Shown here: positions 48,489 through 61,600 of the stretch, one piece after another
How the letters are laid out: every line of letters begins with the position of its first letter
Position numbering within the stretch: position 1 is the stretch's first letter
Translations under genes and position numbers: made by a program
The notes under the pieces: generated by a model
Seen by the model: the letters and a program-made list of their open reading frames with translations, nothing else
Databases searched by the model: none
Told to the model about the DNA's origin: nothing
Source of the DNA: Paramecium tetraurelia
Lineage: Eukaryota > Ciliophora > Oligohymenophorea > Peniculida > Parameciidae
Assembly: GCF_000165425.1 (NCBI RefSeq)
Contig: NW_001799255.1
Coordinates: forward strand, 433,961-497,960
Direction of reading: 5' to 3'
DNA length: 64,000 bases

Positions 48489-51189
48489 TCAATGTTCTAC
48501 AATAATATATCTTTTTACTTGAGAGGCTGCATCCAATAGAGAGCACATCTCAGTATCTTTCTTATTTTAAATGATAGGTTTTAGTACTTCCTATGTCCAC
48601 TTTTCATTTGAACCAAAAGTACCTATTGCAATATCTATTAAATTTTGCAATTAGCCATTCCAAAATTTAGGCTCCGTATACAGAAAATGCTCTTACATCT
48701 AAAATGCAATCACCAGCTTTAAGCTTTTTAAATCTGCTTCAGTAACACTCTTATTTTACATCATTTTGCTAATTATTCCTAATGGGAAAATGTGTTTTAA
48801 GTTTATGGCAACAGTATAAAAAAAGGATGATTGAGGAGTATGTTTTGCTAATTTCATGTACTTTTGCAAGGCTTATAACGCTTCAATGAAATTATTATTA
48901 TTGTATTAATCCAAGAGGTATTAAATCATGCATTGCAATTTCAAAGCTGATTTGTATTCTTCAATTGAAGTTTAGTATTCCTGAGCAGTAGGGAAATGTT
49001 GTACTTTGTTGTTTCCTAACTTGTTCAATTCCTCTAAGATTTAGGTCTTTACTATTTCCTTAAGTCCTGGTTGACTAAATAATCCACCAGTTTCTGGCAT
49101 AATTTTAATTATAGCATTGTCTAATATTGTCCATTTGAATAATCTTTCATCAGGTTTGATTTTCAAATACATAGAATAGTTTTCTAAGTAAGGAGGTTTG
49201 ACTGGGAAAGGTGGATATTATTTCTATTAATATTTTCGCTATTTTTCATTTGCAATTTCTAGATATTGTTGATATTTTGTAATAATCTATTCAATTTTGT
49301 TCATTAATTATTGCTATTCAACTTCCTATTTTAACTTTTCATTATCTTAATTAAGAAACTCTCTTTGCTGTTTAGATAGTAATAATCCATATCCGTCAGT
49401 CAGATACTTTTTTGTATCTTCACTTGTACTAAATAACTTTAATTTCACCATTGAGTTTTAAGCAAATTTTGCATTGTCTTCTTTTACATATTAGATTAAA
49501 TAAGCACTTTTAGAATTAGATTAATCTCCGAAAGCATTTTTTAGTACATTCTATTCTACTTCCTCATGAACATTAATATCATTAAAATAATACCATTTTT
49601 GATCATCAAGATTATAAATATAAGCATAATAATGGCCAGCATCAGGATTGCCTTCATGCATCAAAATTGATTGTAAGATATACTTTTATTTCTTCAAAGA
49701 ATTGTAGCTTTCTGAAATTTTTTATTCTATTTCTTTTCTCTCTTTTTATAAACAATCTCTTTTTTTTATAAAATGTTAATGATATTCTGATATTGATTTA
49801 ATTGAAGCTTTATTATCACTGCTATCTACAAAGAATTGATGTTATTTTTCATTTGAATTTTGTAATTTCAAGAATTATAGAGTGGTTTCTAGATTCTAAA
49901 TAATATCAATGTTTCCATTAAATTATGTTAAAGTTGCCAATTCCTAATCGATTTTCTTCAATCTGTCTCTCATTTATTAATTTTATGTTTATATATCCTT
50001 TGCTAACTTTTGATTTGATAAGAGGTATCTATCTATATAGATTTCCTTTTCAAAATGGAAAAAAGAATTAATTTTAGTAAAGGATCCTAATATATTAAGT
50101 TATTTAAATACCAAATTCTTTGCTATATTCCACCCGTTATATCTAAAATGTAAGTACTTATGGGGCCGATTAAATCCAAAATTATTTGATTGCTTATTGA
50201 TACTCATCCTTTTCATTTTTGTATTCTACAGCCTGATTCATATATTTATCAAATCCTTCAAATAAGGACTTGCTATTCACATCAATTTAGATGATATTGA
50301 ACATTTCTTATTAGCAATCTTTGCTAGCCTACCCCTTTCTTATTATTTAAGGAGAGAATTTACCATAGAATAACTTAAACACCATAGAGTTTTCTGCAAT
50401 GACTGATGATTGTCGAATTAATAATGATTTTTATGAGATCATACTATTTGTGTTCGAATCAGGAAAATGAATTGTTGGAAATTGCACAATTGATTAACCT
50501 GGCAATTATTATTTTATCGATTACTAACTCTAGGAAGTGCTGGTCTTTTATAAGGATTAGGTTAAGTATGTTATGCCTTCATCAATTCTTGATAGAAAAT
50601 AATTATTAAATTCACTAACATCTTTTTGATCCCCAATAGGCAAAGCTTTACCAAAATCATCACAGATTGAGAGAATGACCTTCTTAGGGTCTACAAATTA
50701 TCTGTCACTTCCAATCATAAGTACGAAAAGACTTTATAGATTTTTAACCAGCTCAATTGAGTTTACAACTCTCTTATCAACTATATTTGATAGATTAACA
50801 TGATCAAATTTGCATTTCACTATGGAGGACACAAAATCATAGATAAAATAATAGGTTTGTAGAAGAGAATTAAAATAGCAGGTATTTCCTACATTCAGCA
50901 ATCCACAAGGGACATAATTTTATCTAACTTTTCCGATTGGCATATATTATTAATGTAATGTTAATGATGCTGCCACTGCTACTTAGATATCATCGTTAAA
51001 TTATTGATTGATCGGATTCATTATAAACGATTGATTTCTCATTCCTTACAAGAGCTATTGGAAAAGAGACATATTTCCAGATGAAGCATTCCATGCTTAT
51101 CTAATGTCAAATTCTGAGTAGCCGTTTCTTCTCTCTTACTGAAGTATAGCATTATCTAAAGGTTTTTGCAATTATTATGATGATTGCAT
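48489..51189 (-). CDS. USP25/28-like ubiquitin-specific protease
   Basis: An 891-aa protein with one intron (50087-50111). It removes ubiquitin from substrates. The N-terminus resembles USP25/28: a UBA-like helix bundle (NGYSEFDIRQAWNASSGN) and a ubiquitin-interacting motif (NDDIQVAVAASLTL). Cys box: PCGLLNVGNTCYFNSLLQTY, with catalytic Cys. QQ/DVSEF box: GDQKDVSEFNNYFLSR. His box: HEGNPDAGHYYAYIYN, then WYYFNDINVHEE, giving catalytic His and Asn/Asp. A coiled-coil insert sits between the two halves of the catalytic domain, as in USP25/28. The C-terminal ~300 residues are helical. All catalytic residues are present, so it should be active. Confidence 0.93.
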
Positions 51190-51239
51190 AAAAAATATAT
51201 TTTATATAATTTTAATATCAACTGTTTTTGAATTCAAAA

Positions 51240-53251
51240 ATGCAACAAATAGAAGAACTTATATGTCCTGAATGTTAAATGATGTTTAATGAAAGTGACA
51301 ATCTACCATTGATGCTTCCAGATTGTGGACATACAATCTGCTAAAATTGTATTTAGCAAATGCTAATCAATAAAAAATACATTGTCTGTCCAGAAGATGG
51401 GTAAAATTGTTATCTATTCTAGTATCATGGCTAAAAATAAGAATGATATCTCATAATTTCCAAAAAACTGTTAATTATTAAAAATGGTGGTCAAGCATAA
51501 AACTTAATACTAGTAAAGTAGATAATCAGCAAGAAATGACGATAGTGATATAGGTTATCAACTCTAATTGAACAACTTAATTTCAAATGATATTCCAAAT
51601 GATTTATGCTAGGAACATCTAGAAAAATTGGAAATAGTATGTCTCACAGATCAACTCAGAATTTGTACAAGATGCGCATTATTTGGATAGCATCGACATC
51701 ACGAAGTCCGTTCTGTTGATGATGTAGTAAAAGAGATCACACAAAAGGCTGAAAATATCATGCAGATATATTAAAAGATACTCCAAAAACAGAGTGAAAT
51801 GACTGAGTTAAAATATTTTGAACCCTTGCAAGAAAGATTCTCAAGTGTCCTTACAGAGAGTCATAATACTGTTAAAGAGAAATTTAAAGAACTGCATTAA
51901 TTATTAGATATCAAGGAACAGAGACTTATTGAATAATTAACAACATTGACATAATCACTAGAACAACAAACAAAAAAATAAATTAAAGAATTGTTGCAAA
52001 GCTCCCTCTCTCAAGCAGAATTGTGGAAGATTACAGCCAAGGATAGATTAGTCTATTTCTCAACCAAAACAGAAAATGGAGAATTACCTTTAGATTTGTT
52101 AAATAACTAAGATTATGCTTGTGTAGATAAGGGTAAAGGAATATATGAGGAATTGGAGAAGATCTAAAAATAGTTGGATCTCAAACTATAGAATATCAAA
52201 ATAAAGAAGTTGAGAGTTGATCTCAAAAAGACAGAAATCGATAAGAGTTTTGATAATCTTTTCACTATTACATTATAATTGAGTAATGTCAATAATACTA
52301 GCAATATGACTAAGAGTAGTTAAATCTTAAAAACTATAAATACTTTGACAGATTCAACATTGTTGTAAGACATTAAGAGAAATGAGAGTTTTAGCAAATT
52401 ATGTGGTTAAGATGTCTTTTCAAGTTTTTGTCAAGATGAACCAATGTTACTTAAAGATATATCCATGGCAGATTGGAGTGAGAGTCTTATGGAGGAAACA
52501 ACCAATATTACTTAAGTGAAAAGTCCAAATAGAAGTAGTCTAGATTAAGAGGAATTTGTAAAAAATAAAGGTGGATCTGGATTGAAAGAACTCAAAGAAA
52601 TTTAACCTGTTATTAGTTCTTAGACCATCTAATCAACTACTCCTACCAAACCTGAGAGAATTTAGATTAGAGCTTTGGAGAAACTCAAAGGATCCTTTTA
52701 ATAGCCAAGTCCTGGCAGAAGAGATTTAGAATAGGTTAATTCCATCAGATAAGGTGTTAGTCCTAATACTAAAATTGTAGATTGCAAGAAGAAGAAAATG
52801 TTTAAGATCAACGAAAAATTTGAAAATGTTTGGCAAGCATTTAAGAGTGATAATCTAGAAATTGCTGATTTCTCAAGTGCAGGTATTTCAATAGATATGT
52901 ATTAAATTAGAATTGGGAGATGATGGATTATAGTTTATTGGTGACATTCTGAAAACATCAAAGAGAGTTAAGCAACTTAAATTAGTAAGGAATAAAATAA
53001 CTGATGAGGGAGCATGTAAACTGTTAGATTGTCTTGTATACAATACAAATTAAGCCTTTTAAAGTCTACATTTATCATCCAATATGATAACTGAAAGGAC
53101 TCTAGATTATTTCATATCTCTAGTTAGAAATTCCCCCCAAGGTTGTTCGTTGCCCAAATCTTTATACTTGAACCAAACTCTAATAAATGCAACCAAAGCC
53201 AAAAAGAAAATTGAAGATTTAAAGCGTGTTGGATATTTAGTGAATATTTGA
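51240..53251 (+). CDS. TRIM-like RING/B-box/coiled-coil protein with C-terminal LRRs
   Basis: A 653-aa protein with introns at 51401-51422 and 52883-52910. N-terminal RING: Cys9, 12, 29, His31, Cys34, 37 and 50, with the last ligand position apparently Asp53 (VCPEDG) instead of Cys. A B-box-type zinc finger at ~115-150 follows (CQEHLEKLEIVC, CTRCALFGQHRHHEV). Next comes a coiled coil (~150-330), making a TRIM/RBCC tripartite order. A Ser/Thr-rich region (~330-530) leads to an LRR-like C-terminus: LGDDGLQFIGDILKTSKRV, KQLKLVRNKITDEGAC, QSLHLSSNMITERTLDYF. Likely an E3 ubiquitin ligase whose LRRs select the substrate. It lies 50 bp from the divergent USP gene. Confidence 0.87.
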
Positions 53252-53266
53252 TAATAAAAATTAATA

Positions 53267-53668
53267 ATGGATAATTAAAAGAAATGCTTGTATGAAAAAT
53301 TTGGAGGAGACTAATAAGTATCAGAACTTATTGATCAATTCTATTACAAAGTACTCTTCGATAAACTTCTTCGTGATAAATTTTTGAAGGCAGACATGAG
53401 TAGAGTAAGGTATCAATAAAAGCGATTTTTCTCTTAAATGATGGGTGATAAAAATACTTAGTACACTGGCAGGTATTATCAATAAGTTAATATCAATAGA
53501 GATTTAATTGAAGTCCACAAAAATCTGAACATCTCAAATTAATAATTTGATAAATTTAAGACTCACTTGAAAAATATTGCCCAAGACATGGAAGTGCCAA
53601 TTTAAGATATTGATGAATTACTTTAACATGTTGAAAATCATAGAGATGTAATTGTATTTTAAAAATGA
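53267..53668 (+). CDS. Truncated (group I-type) hemoglobin
   Basis: 124 aa after removal of a 27-nt intron (53473-53499). Ciliate truncated hemoglobins bind O2 at a heme in a 2-on-2 helical fold. Visible: start MDNQKKCLYEKFGGDQQVSE, with the N-terminal GG turn; the B helix DQFYYKVLFDKLLRD, with Tyr at the distal B10 position; FFSQMMG; TGRDLIEVHKNLNISNQQF with the proximal His; and the C-terminal EVPIQDIDELLQHVENHRD. Splicing the intron gives the family motif TGR-DL-EVH directly. Length agrees with the ~117-aa Paramecium hemoglobin. The intron is a multiple of three with no in-frame TGA, so retention would add nine residues. Confidence 0.92.
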
Positions 53669-53851
53669 TAATCATATGTTTATGTATTTGGTTATTCGTA
53701 TTTCTAATGTACCTGTATATATCCAGATTTAAGAAAATAATTTAATTTAATGCTTATTTTAAATAGAATTGGAATAATAATCCATGCAATAATTATCAAT
53801 GCTGTCTACACAAATATATAATCATATCCAATAAGTACAATTCTAATACAA

Positions 53852-54661
53852 TCAAGCTTTCTTATTTAGTTTTGGGAACAAACATCCAAAAGTTTAAGTT
53901 GAAGGTTAAAACTTTAATGGCTTTATCAAAAATTATTTATTTTAGTTTACTATATAAGGATTATTAATCCTAGTATTAGTACTTAATAATTTGTTATGTT
54001 TTTATTGCTGTTTGCGTTTTGGTGAAAACAAACTTATAGGACTTTTGAGCTAAATTGAATTCTTTTGATTCTTTAAGGAGGATTGTGTTGCAAAATTTAA
54101 AGAATTCAAAGAATTCAAAGAATTGTATGAATAGAGTTCAGATTATGAAAATGACCCAGTTTCTTTTCTTTTTGATCTTTCTTACCCATCTGTAATCATT
54201 TTCAATAATGTATTTTATCTATTGTAAGCTCTTTAAAATCCATGAATACTTAAAGTCAGCCGAGTGTTATTTGTATTCTCTTTTGGTATACAGATTTACA
54301 AATCCTTAAATGAAGATTTCTTATAAAAAGTATTTGTTCTAGCTAATAATATATATTTATTTTAAATACATTCAGAGTTTGTAGTTATAAATCCAGGTGG
54401 GGCATATTCTTCTTCTTTTAATATTTCTATTTTCTTGAGTGGAATATTCATTGTTTAGAACTAAAATAGGCTTTGTTACCCACATTAACCACAATGACAA
54501 CTTTTTCTTCTAGTAGTTTTTTCCGTGTCTAACTGCTTTATCTAAATAGTATTCTAGCTGTGAATAAATTTGTTCAGCCTTGTTTTCTCATTAAGTATTA
54601 ATAAGTAATTTTCTAAAGGTAATAGTGCATTCAAGTTTGAAGAGTAAAGAGATTAATTCAT
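53852..54661 (-). CDS. Uncharacterised basic protein with NSL repeat
   Basis: 269 aa, no introns. Start MNQSLYSSNLNALLPLENYL. A Cys/His cluster (KSCHCGQCGQQS) could be a small metal site. The middle has EEYAPPGFITTNSECIQ. Residues ~165-185 contain a short tandem repeat encoding NSL three times (DNA repeat of nine bases near 54097-54127). The C-terminus is basic and Ser/Thr/Asn-rich. A plus-strand frame over the same DNA encoding hydrophobic residues was rejected because it has an in-frame TGA. No family recognised. Confidence 0.6.
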
Positions 54662-54845
54662 AAAAAATCAATTATTAAATATATCAAATCACAATGATGA
54701 TTATGTGTTAATTTGGCTTACACAATAATAATACCATTTTAATTGTAAACTAATAGTATTTGAAATTTCACATTTGTCTTAAAATCAATAGCTATTGTAA
54801 TTCAAACATAATCAGTATACATATACAAAACATTAAATTAAATAA

Positions 54846-56198
54846 ATGAAATTTTAAGAATTCATTTCCAACAAGTAAATAACAGAACTATAAGAATAGT
54901 TAGAATAAGCTCGCAGCAAAATTCTAAAATTAGAAGCCTAATAATAGCATGAAGGACAAGTTGATGATATTTACATTCTAAGAGACAGATTAATTAAAGT
55001 ACAAAATGAAAACTTTAAACTAAAGAATACTCTAAAATATATTGAATAGAATCAATAATACAACAAATTGGATGCCTTCTATGATTATTTCAACATCCCA
55101 AATGTATAAAATATGGATATCAAATTGTAAATGATTGTAGATAAATTTATTAATTTAAGACAGGAAATTGAATCAAAGAATTAAACCTTGCTTGAATACT
55201 CTTAGATTTAAATTTAAAATAAAGAATTATTTACAAAAGTTACAGTGCTCGAATAATAATTAAAATTGAAAGAAAGTTAGATAGAAAAAACAGAGAAATA
55301 AATTATAAAACTATCAAAACTAATAGAATAGCTTTAAGTATAAGCAACAGAATCCTTTTGGGATTTAAGAATAAAATGTGATAAACTAAAATCATTAATC
55401 TCCGATGGATGGGAATGTGATTAAAAAACTACTTAAAATGATGATCATCCCCAAAAGGTAGCAGCCATCATATCAGAATAACATGCCCTATTGAGTAAAA
55501 GATTTTCATAGCCAATTAGTGATCATCATGCATATTTCAAATTATAGGAGCAAACTCTTTATATTGTCAAGTAAATTTCGTGTACATCACAACCTATTTA
55601 ATAAATTAAAAAGTAAATAGAGGCATTGGATGAATTTTGGCTCATGTTTATTTTAGTTAAAAATTATCCAATTATAATACTAAATGACAACAATATAAAT
55701 ATCAACAACTCAGAATTATTCAAAAAAGTATAATTTATGAAGTAATTACTAAATTCAGAATCCCCAATTTATTTCAATTAAGAAGTTGCATATGAGATGA
55801 ACATAGATTTCTAGAACCTTCGATTTGAAATTGCATAATTTGCTTAATAATCATTTGGCTGGTTCTTTGAACAATCTAATGATTTGGTTATAGTTAGTGA
55901 GTACAATAAAAGAATTAAATTGAGTGGAACCAGTAAAGTCAAATAAGCTAGAGAATGCACACTCTTGCATTATATAACAGATTACTATTAAATTACTTAG
56001 GATAACAGAGTAATGATATGTATTCAAAGTAATTCTAAAGATGCCCCCAAAGTGTCCAAACAGCAAGTGAATACCGGAGTAGTTGCTAAGATAAAAAATA
56101 AAGACAATTATAATAAAGTTTGTTAAATTATTAATTCTTAAATCACACAGGATACAGCAATTTAGTATGATGAAAATTACGTATATGTTTATTTATGA
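54846..56198 (+). CDS. Coiled-coil protein
   Basis: 450 aa, no introns. Residues 1-210 are coiled coil (MKFQEFISNKQITELQEQLE onward). The C-terminal half is more globular: ECDQKTTQNDDHPQKVAAII, EALDEFWLMFILVKNYPIII, FGWFFEQSNDLVIVSEYN and ARECTLLHYITDYYQI. No known domain recognised. It converges on the MBOAT gene with about 20 bp between the stops. The uninterrupted 450-codon frame without TGA strongly supports a real gene. Confidence 0.75.
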
Positions 56199-56217
56199 GA
56201 TATGAATAATATTTTCA

Positions 56218-57635
56218 TCACTTCCTTCTTTTCTATCCATATTAAGTAAGGAAAAAGAAGAAGAATACAATTAGTATTGCAATAGGTCCAGACCAATACA
56301 TACTATTGTTAAATCTCATTCCCTTATCCCAATCTAATAATCCCATAGTCATTGCGATTTGGTTCATGGTGAATGTACAATAAGTAAATGCTATTATACT
56401 TCTTAAAGGTGCTGGAATCCTATATAGATATTAAGGAGAATAGATTACCACTAAAATTTATCTCTACTTCTATAAACATACTTGCAATTCTGATTAATCA
56501 AGGCCCACCAAAAGAAGGTTTAATAGTATCCTAGATAGAAACCATGCCATAATGCACTTATTCCGTAAGTCATGTAATATGCTGTGGTAACATCAAATAG
56601 GGTGGAAAATTTATCAAAGAAACAATATTTGAGCCATATTTACACAGTTGTATTCCACTTGGTAGTTTTATGAATTGCACTCACATCTTTTTCATAAGAA
56701 TAATCACAAGTGATGAATTTATCAAATTATTCTATATAAAATTTCTATATTTATTACATGTATCTTCATTGTAAGTAATACCAGCAGCATCCATTGCAGC
56801 CTAAGTGAATTTGAATCCAGCAAAATATCTCATTCTTGCAACTAAGCCAATAATTGCTTACAAAAGATTTTTTTCAATAAGATTCAGTTCATTCCATTAT
56901 GGTGAATCATACCAATCATAATCTACATATGGTCTAATCCATATTTCTCCAGCACAAAATAGTAATGCCTTGATTAAGTTAGTAATAACTGATTTATATT
57001 AATTAAATTTAATATTAGAATATTCTTCTTTCTAATTTAAAAAATTTAAATAATTATGGTATGGTACAGGTCCAATCATAATGCTAAAAAATGAAAATAT
57101 GTATGAATAATATGTCCAAAATCCAGTGTCGTAAGCTTTACCATACTATAAATCAACAGCATAGTAAATTAATCTACATGTTATCGTCATCTGAATTACT
57201 GAGAAATCAATCTTCCAAGACAAGTAATCAAACTAAAGATATTTCTATAACTTACCCATTGTCTGAACAGATGGACATATGATAGAGCTACGAAAGCTGT
57301 TATAGAAATCGGTATTACAACGTTCTTGGTTGGAATGGTTGATATAAAGTACACCAAGATGGTAGTTATATTTATATATACAAACCACTCCCTCCCTAAG
57401 AACAAAGTGAAGAAAACTCCCCAAAAAATGTTGTATATTAGTCTTATTCTTTGTTATTTGATCTTACTAAATATTATGGCGATTGGAATACAAAATAACT
57501 ATTAATGAAATCGATATTTACAAAATATGAAACAAGTCGAACTTTGTCCTCCGAGATGTTCAAAACTTTGATGCTGTTCATTATCCATTGGTCAAACTAA
57601 TCGAATGGCTTCAAAAGGAAATCAAATGATAACAT
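56218..57635 (-). CDS. MBOAT family membrane O-acyltransferase
   Basis: A 438-aa protein with four introns (57499-57521, 57233-57255, 56732-56757, 56420-56448). At least nine TM helices. Signature features: IMIGPVPYHNYLNFL, IGLVARMRYFAGFKFTQA with AAMDAAGI, WNTTVQIWLKYCFF, and ISALWHGFYLGYYQTFFWW carrying the catalytic His. The WN..V..WL and SALWHG..LGYY pair places it near lysophospholipid acyltransferases (LPCAT/MBOAT1/2/5/7) of the ER membrane rather than DGAT1 or porcupine. It probably reacylates lysophospholipids. The basic C-terminus (QYGQKRRK) resembles an ER-retrieval signal. Each intron was required to keep TM helices and the His motif in frame. Confidence 0.9.
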
Positions 57636-57694
57636 ATTTTTTAATTAAGAGAATAAAAATATTCTTAAACTTTTCTATAGTTATATATTAATTA

Positions 57695-58300
57695 TCATTT
57701 ATATGGTTATAAATTCTTAAATCCTGAAGCCAAACCTATCACTCCACAAGCCAATCTAGCACCACTATTTCCAGTTGTTTTTGAATCTTTTTAATTTCCT
57801 CGTCCTAAATCATCTTATCCTGCATGCACAACCACGGATCTTCCCAAAATACTTAATGATAAAAATACTCTTTACCTGTACTCTCCATATAATTAAATCT
57901 AGTTATCCTCGTAGGCCAAATATCCATTTCCTCTTTCATCTGTTTTGATATTTCCCAAATCTCCCACATGTCTTTTTTCATCCAATGGACCTCCATGCTC
58001 TTATTCAAAAGGATTGAAATGAGGCCCTGCTGTTGCACATCCATTACTTAAATCTCCAAATTCATGAATATGAACTCCATGAAGACTATTGGGCTTCAAT
58101 CCTCTTACTACTGCAGCAATCTTTGTTTTTGCATTGATATGTTCCTAGGAGAAAGAAACAACACCATTCACACCAGAATTTGAATCTGGAAATAGGATGC
58201 ACAAAGCATGTCTTGATGCATTAAAGTTTTCTGTTAAGGAATTAACCTTGCCTTGACTAATTAAAAGAAAACCAGAAATAATTCCAAAGGATTTTAACAT
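57695..58300 (-). CDS. Secreted Cu/Zn superoxide dismutase
   Basis: A 193-aa protein with one 24-nt intron (57852-57875). It converts superoxide to O2 and H2O2. Signal peptide [17 protein letters not shown]. Metal ligands are all present: [11 protein letters not shown] (two Cu His), GPHFNPF (bridging His), EHGGP (Zn His), RHVGDLGNI (Zn His and Asp region) and SVVVHAGQDD (Cu His). The disulfide Cys pair is GC and LACGVIG. The active-site Arg is in SGARLACG. Start chosen at the ATG beginning the signal peptide. Probably extracellular or in the secretory pathway, unlike cytosolic SOD1. The intron is a multiple of three and has no in-frame TGA. Confidence 0.94.
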
Positions 58301-58609
58301 TTGTATTAATTTAATTATAATAACACAAAATAAAAATTTATTTTTATCATTACCTCCCTTTTTCAAATACTAACAAATCGATATTTTTGGATTAGATAGT
58401 CAAATATTGTAAATATGCAATTTGAGTATTTATTATAAATTGTGATAATTAGAATATCTTTGATATTTCTAATTTTGAATTCTAACTATAATGTAATCCT
58501 TAAAGTTATTTATGTTTAATGAAAACACTTAATTAGAATTGAATAAACCTCACATACATTGCTAAGAAAGTACTACTATAAATTCTATCTACATTATTAT
58601 AATATATAG
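58301..58609. other. Intergenic, no gene seen
   Basis: About 310 AT-rich bases between the SOD start and the 3' end of the LRR gene. A minus-strand frame is open but only in continuation of unspliced LRR gene sequence. Confidence 0.6.
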
Positions 58610-61600
58610 TCATTTTAATTATTCTTCTTCCTTTAGTCTAAAGTATTGAACTACATTGGTCAAATTGAATAGGTTCTTTAACTGTTTTTATTGTTAAGCC
58701 TATTTAATGACTTACAAAAATGTCATTCCAGTGGCTTTCTTGTTTTATGAAACCTTATTATTTAATTCAATCAATTACCACTGTAATTTAAGGTGGAACT
58801 ACAATAACTTTTAATTATTCCTCAAGGAACTTCTCTTCTTGTTAGGGTGTCAGTTTTTCTACTTCCTCTTCCTCATCAGGGTTTGGTTATTTTATAACTT
58901 ATCCGTATTATTTCTACATGCACTTATCGAAATCCGAAAGATCTTCTGAATCTTTAAAAAATGTCTTGATGCCCTCTCCTAATCTCACATAGATTAGGTA
59001 GATGAGAGCATCTAATTTCTTGAATAAGGGTTGTTGTCTTCTATCATCAATACTTAATGAATCTTATGTTCTGATTAAAGATAGCTTCTCAGCACATCTG
59101 GCCAGTGCCTCTAAAAATTCATAGAATTCCATCTGAATATGTTTAAGCAAGTACAGTTCATCCACTGAAGTTTACATGGATAATAAGAATACTAAATATG
59201 CATCGCGTTCAACAAAGATATCACAATATAAATCACATTTATTAATCAAATCTCTAAAGTCTTTAAATTGAAGCCATAAATGTTTGTAATATTTTTATTT
59301 AGGATTTAATTTAGATGTATATTTGAATAACATCTTTAACATAGGTAATCTATCCTCTAAATATATTGAATAATAAAATTACTTAAAACAGTATCACATT
59401 ATTCATTCCAATACCGCATATCTCTCCAATCCTAGCTTCGATCTATCTCTAGCAATTTTAATCTGACTCCATCTTCATCAAATAGTTTTCTCAAACACTC
59501 TTTGACTGATTTACATATTTATGTTCTTAAATATTTATCCACAGCAATTCTAAGCAATAACTCCATCAATTAAAATCTAACTAATGCTTTCTCATTTACA
59601 TTTGGATAATTGGTATCTTTTACATTCGAAGTGGAAATGAAATTCAAATCGACATCCCCAGTTCTGTATTTATCTGATATTACACTAGTCGAATTAATCA
59701 AATCAAAAAATGCATTTGATGAAATGCAAGGAATTGTAGCTCCAATAAGTGTGGATGCATAGAACTTATAAGATGCAAAAATGTATGGATAATATTCTCT
59801 CATTATTTCTTTCACTTCGTTATACTCTAAAGGATCCTTAATAATTTTGTTGATTTTTGAACTTCCATAATCATATTCAAAGCATTCATCTATAACTTCT
59901 TCATTATCTGGTTGATAATTTTTGAATATTGAAAGTTCATAACTCCAAAATTATTTTTCTCTTTTTGTCAGAAATTTTGTTAAATCGAAAGTCTTTTCCT
60001 CTTCTCTTGGTTTACTAAAGATTTTTGCGAAATATCTATCCATTATTGATTACTTATCTTCGGTGTACATTTCATTTACAAAACCCATTCGGTTACCTTC
60101 AATTAAAATGTTTCCATTATATAAAAATGATTATTTAGTTTGATATAATGGATCATCTGAGGGAGTTTAAGTGATCATTTAATTTTTGGCTGTTGTTTGA
60201 ATTCCTAAGACAGGATTACTATAGAAATAGGTAACCTTATAATTTGGAGGACACATTCGATAAGCAGAATATTCTCCATTATGCAATGTCATTAGAATAG
60301 GTTTGTAACTCTCAAAGTTTAGATGTACAAAAATAGGATCATTGTTCATTCCTCCTGACTTTCCAGGAGTCCAAGTAAATTTCACTTCTTACCAACCATC
60401 ACATATCCAACAAGAATCTAATTCGCTATCCTTTTCGTAGTTTTACTTGATTGGTTTCATACCTTAAATTCTTCTAAATTTGAAGTTTCTGTGCAATTCA
60501 GCATCACTCTTTAAATTGCTTAACTTTTATTGATTGTAATTATTATTGTTTCTAGGTTCTTCTATTTCTAAAGATTAAAGTTCATTATCGTCAACTAATT
60601 TTAGGGTAGTCTAAGGATTCTTTTTACATTCTTCTATTTTTCGTTGAATATCAATTTCTTCTTGAATTCTGTCTCTTAAATGACCTGTAGAATCAACCGA
60701 ATATTTTGGACAATTTCCCTGATAATGAAATCCATAAATATTCTAATTTTGATCTAATGCTTTTTTGATTTCAATTGATTATTCTTCATTAAAATTATTA
60801 TAAGAAATATCAATGTGCATAAGTTCTGGGTACTATTTAATAATTACTTTAGCCATCCATTAAGCACATTCTAATGAAGCTGTTCTATTATAAGAAATAT
60901 CAAAAACTTTCACACTAGAGTTCTTATATAATGCTTTCCAAATATTGATTCCTCCCACACTATTTATTGAGTTAAAATGCAGATATAATTCAAATAACAC
61001 CTAAGATTTCTTTAGATAATTCGAAAGTTCAACCGTACAGTGTTCTGTAAGATTATTCTTTGATAAATTTAAATAGAGCAAATAATCATGATCCTATATT
61101 GCTAAACATAATGCATTGCTACCCAAATCACCTATTCTATTATTTTCAAGATTCACCTTCTTTATTGCTGACTTTTAAATATATTTTGATAACAATTGAC
61201 AAGCCTTAGAATCCAATCCATTGTTCATCAAATCTAATTCTTATAGATGTTAAGGAAAAGACTTTGTTAGTTATTGAATCCTAAATTACATCACATCAAA
61301 TACTTCAATGAATTAAGTTTATTATGACTCAATTTTAAATGAGTCAAAGTTTTACATTGTGATGTCTTTAATGCTTCAGAAAAAACCTTCACTTATTAAT
61401 TGGTTCTAATTTACCCAGATGCATTTGCAATTTGGATATGGTTGCACTATTGAACTAACCCTAAACCGCTTTAAAAAATAGATTATTGATGCGAAGTCTT
61501 ATTTAGTTGCATGTATAAATTTGGTGGTTGTTTGTAGAATTGTGCAAAATCTTCCAGCTTATTTTATGACTTTATGACTTTTCTATAATCCTCCTAACAA

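Noticed and set aside
53740-54240. Plus-strand two-TM protein
   Set aside because: It needs an in-frame TGA to be read; the minus strand is open for 269 codons with better composition.
58767-58769. TGA as end of the LRR gene
   Set aside because: It lies inside a 25-nt intron (58754-58778) after which the coding frame continues to 58610.
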